From Staphylococcus lugdunensis (GTDB lineage Bacteria; Bacillota; Bacilli; Staphylococcales; Staphylococcaceae), in assembly GCF_002901705.1 (NCBI RefSeq), contig NZ_PPPV01000001.1, positions 1 through 64,000 on the forward strand: a stretch of 64,000 nucleotides of DNA. Direction: 5' to 3'. Shown here in pieces: positions 63,546 to 64,000 of this stretch. The position numbers were made by a program, and so were the translations under genes. The notes below the pieces were generated by a model. The model saw only the letters and a program-made list of their open reading frames with translations, searched no databases and was not told the origin of the DNA. Numbering within the stretch: position 1 is the stretch's first letter; every line of letters begins with the position of its first letter.

Positions 63546-64000
63546 TTGAATCACATAGAACAAAGATTTAATGAGAGCAAACAATATTTTAATACTCAAG
63601 CTACTAAAAATGTTAAGTTTAGAAAACAGCAATTAAAAAGTTTGCGTAAAAATATTAAAAACAATGAAAAAGCATTACTAGAAGCATTGAAAAAAGACCT
63701 AGGCAAAAACAATGTCGAAGCCTACGCGACTGAAATTGGCATCGTACTAAAAAGTATTAAGCTCGCACTTAAAGAATTAAAATCTTGGACTAAAACCCAA
63801 CAAGTCGATACCCCATTATTTATGTTTCCGACAAAAAGTTATATTATGAAAGAACCTTATGGTACTGTCTTAATTATCGGACCTTTTAATTATCCTGTTC
63901 AACTAGTATTTGAGCCACTCATAGGTGCCATAGCAGCTGGTAATACGGCTATTATTAAGCCATCCGAATTGACACCACACACTACCGAAGTCGTTAATCA
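63546..64000 (+). CDS. Aldehyde dehydrogenase, 5' part (runs off the window)
   Basis: The first 151 residues of an ALDH-superfamily protein; the gene is cut by the window edge. The part seen has KEPYGTVLIIGPFNYPVQL (the family PxNxP-like motif before the NAD site) and AGNTAIIKPSELTP (NAD-binding lysine). The start is TTG at 63546, eight bases after AAAGGAGG; no ATG is placed as well. The first codons (NHIEQRFNES) resemble the S. aureus aldehyde dehydrogenase next to ppaC. The catalytic Cys and Glu lie beyond the window. Confidence 0.85.
   Translation, partial: MNHIEQRFNESKQYFNTQATKNVKFRKQQLKSLRKNIKNNEKALLEALKKDLGKNNVEAYATEIGIVLKSIKLALKELKSWTKTQQVDTPLFMFPTKSYIMKEPYGTVLIIGPFNYPVQLVFEPLIGAIAAGNTAIIKPSELTPHTTEVVN

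Overview
The window is a 64-kb stretch of low-GC Firmicutes chromosome, about one third G+C, and clearly Staphylococcus. Diagnostic loci include vraU-vraT-vraS-vraR, murT-gatD, the pcrB-pcrA-ligA-camS operon, a stand-alone bacterial NO synthase next to a prephenate dehydratase, sdcS and perR. Gene order follows what I know of S. aureus. The proteins, however, differ visibly from the S. aureus sequences I remember: NOS strongly, SdcS, PerR and CamS moderately, VraR little. I infer a non-aureus member of the S. aureus lineage, with S. simiae as one candidate. This rests on memory, not on an alignment.

Layout. 1-984: non-coding DNA with a structured element. 985-4322: perR with a perfect Per-box palindrome, a D-2-hydroxyacid dehydrogenase, bcp peroxiredoxin and a second GSA aminomutase. 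4399-14016: a UPF0421 membrane protein, a Sav1866-type exporter, a DUF402 nucleotide phosphatase, mutY, a YdjM-like membrane protein, and an operon recX-yfhH followed by a TagGH-like ABC pair with a degenerate ATPase. 14244-22086: sgtB, a DJ-1/PfpI protein, a small SE1561-type gene, YfkAB radical SAM protein, a thioesterase, an M29 aminopeptidase, UPF0435, ptpA, a YtxH protein and a YihY/BrkB membrane protein. 22259-31865: the vra operon, map, a second UPF0421-like protein, an NADH oxidase/peroxidase, an unknown secreted protein, gatD and murT. 32044-38183: ferritin, a DnaQ-like exonuclease, dinB, a TfoX-N protein, a DUF3267-like protein, an RlmCD-type methyltransferase and dgkB. 38477-43782: gatCAB and putP. 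44115-52596: a VOC protein, camS-ligA-pcrA-pcrB, yerC and purB. 52973-64000: NETI and UPF0316 proteins, pncB-nadE, nos-pheA, sdcS, a beta-helix protein, pncA, ppaC and the 5' end of an aldehyde dehydrogenase.

How the genes fit together. Several serve the cell envelope (vraUTSR, sgtB, murT-gatD, pcrB, dgkB, the TagGH-like pair). perR, bcp, ferritin and the NADH oxidase form an oxidative-stress and iron group. pncA, pncB and nadE give the whole nicotinamide-to-NAD salvage route apart from the adenylyltransferase step. gatCAB makes Gln-tRNA(Gln). ligA, pcrA, mutY, recX and dinB serve DNA replication and repair.

Most of the window is ordinary core genome. I see no prophage, transposase, CRISPR array, rRNA or tRNA and no new defence system. 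The less ordinary items are: a dispersed two-hairpin intergenic repeat in five full copies, two copies of a structured RNA-like element (one carrying a STAR-type GC-rich hairpin), the degenerate ABC ATPase, a changed cAM373-type peptide in the CamS leader, and a cytoplasmic beta-helix protein.
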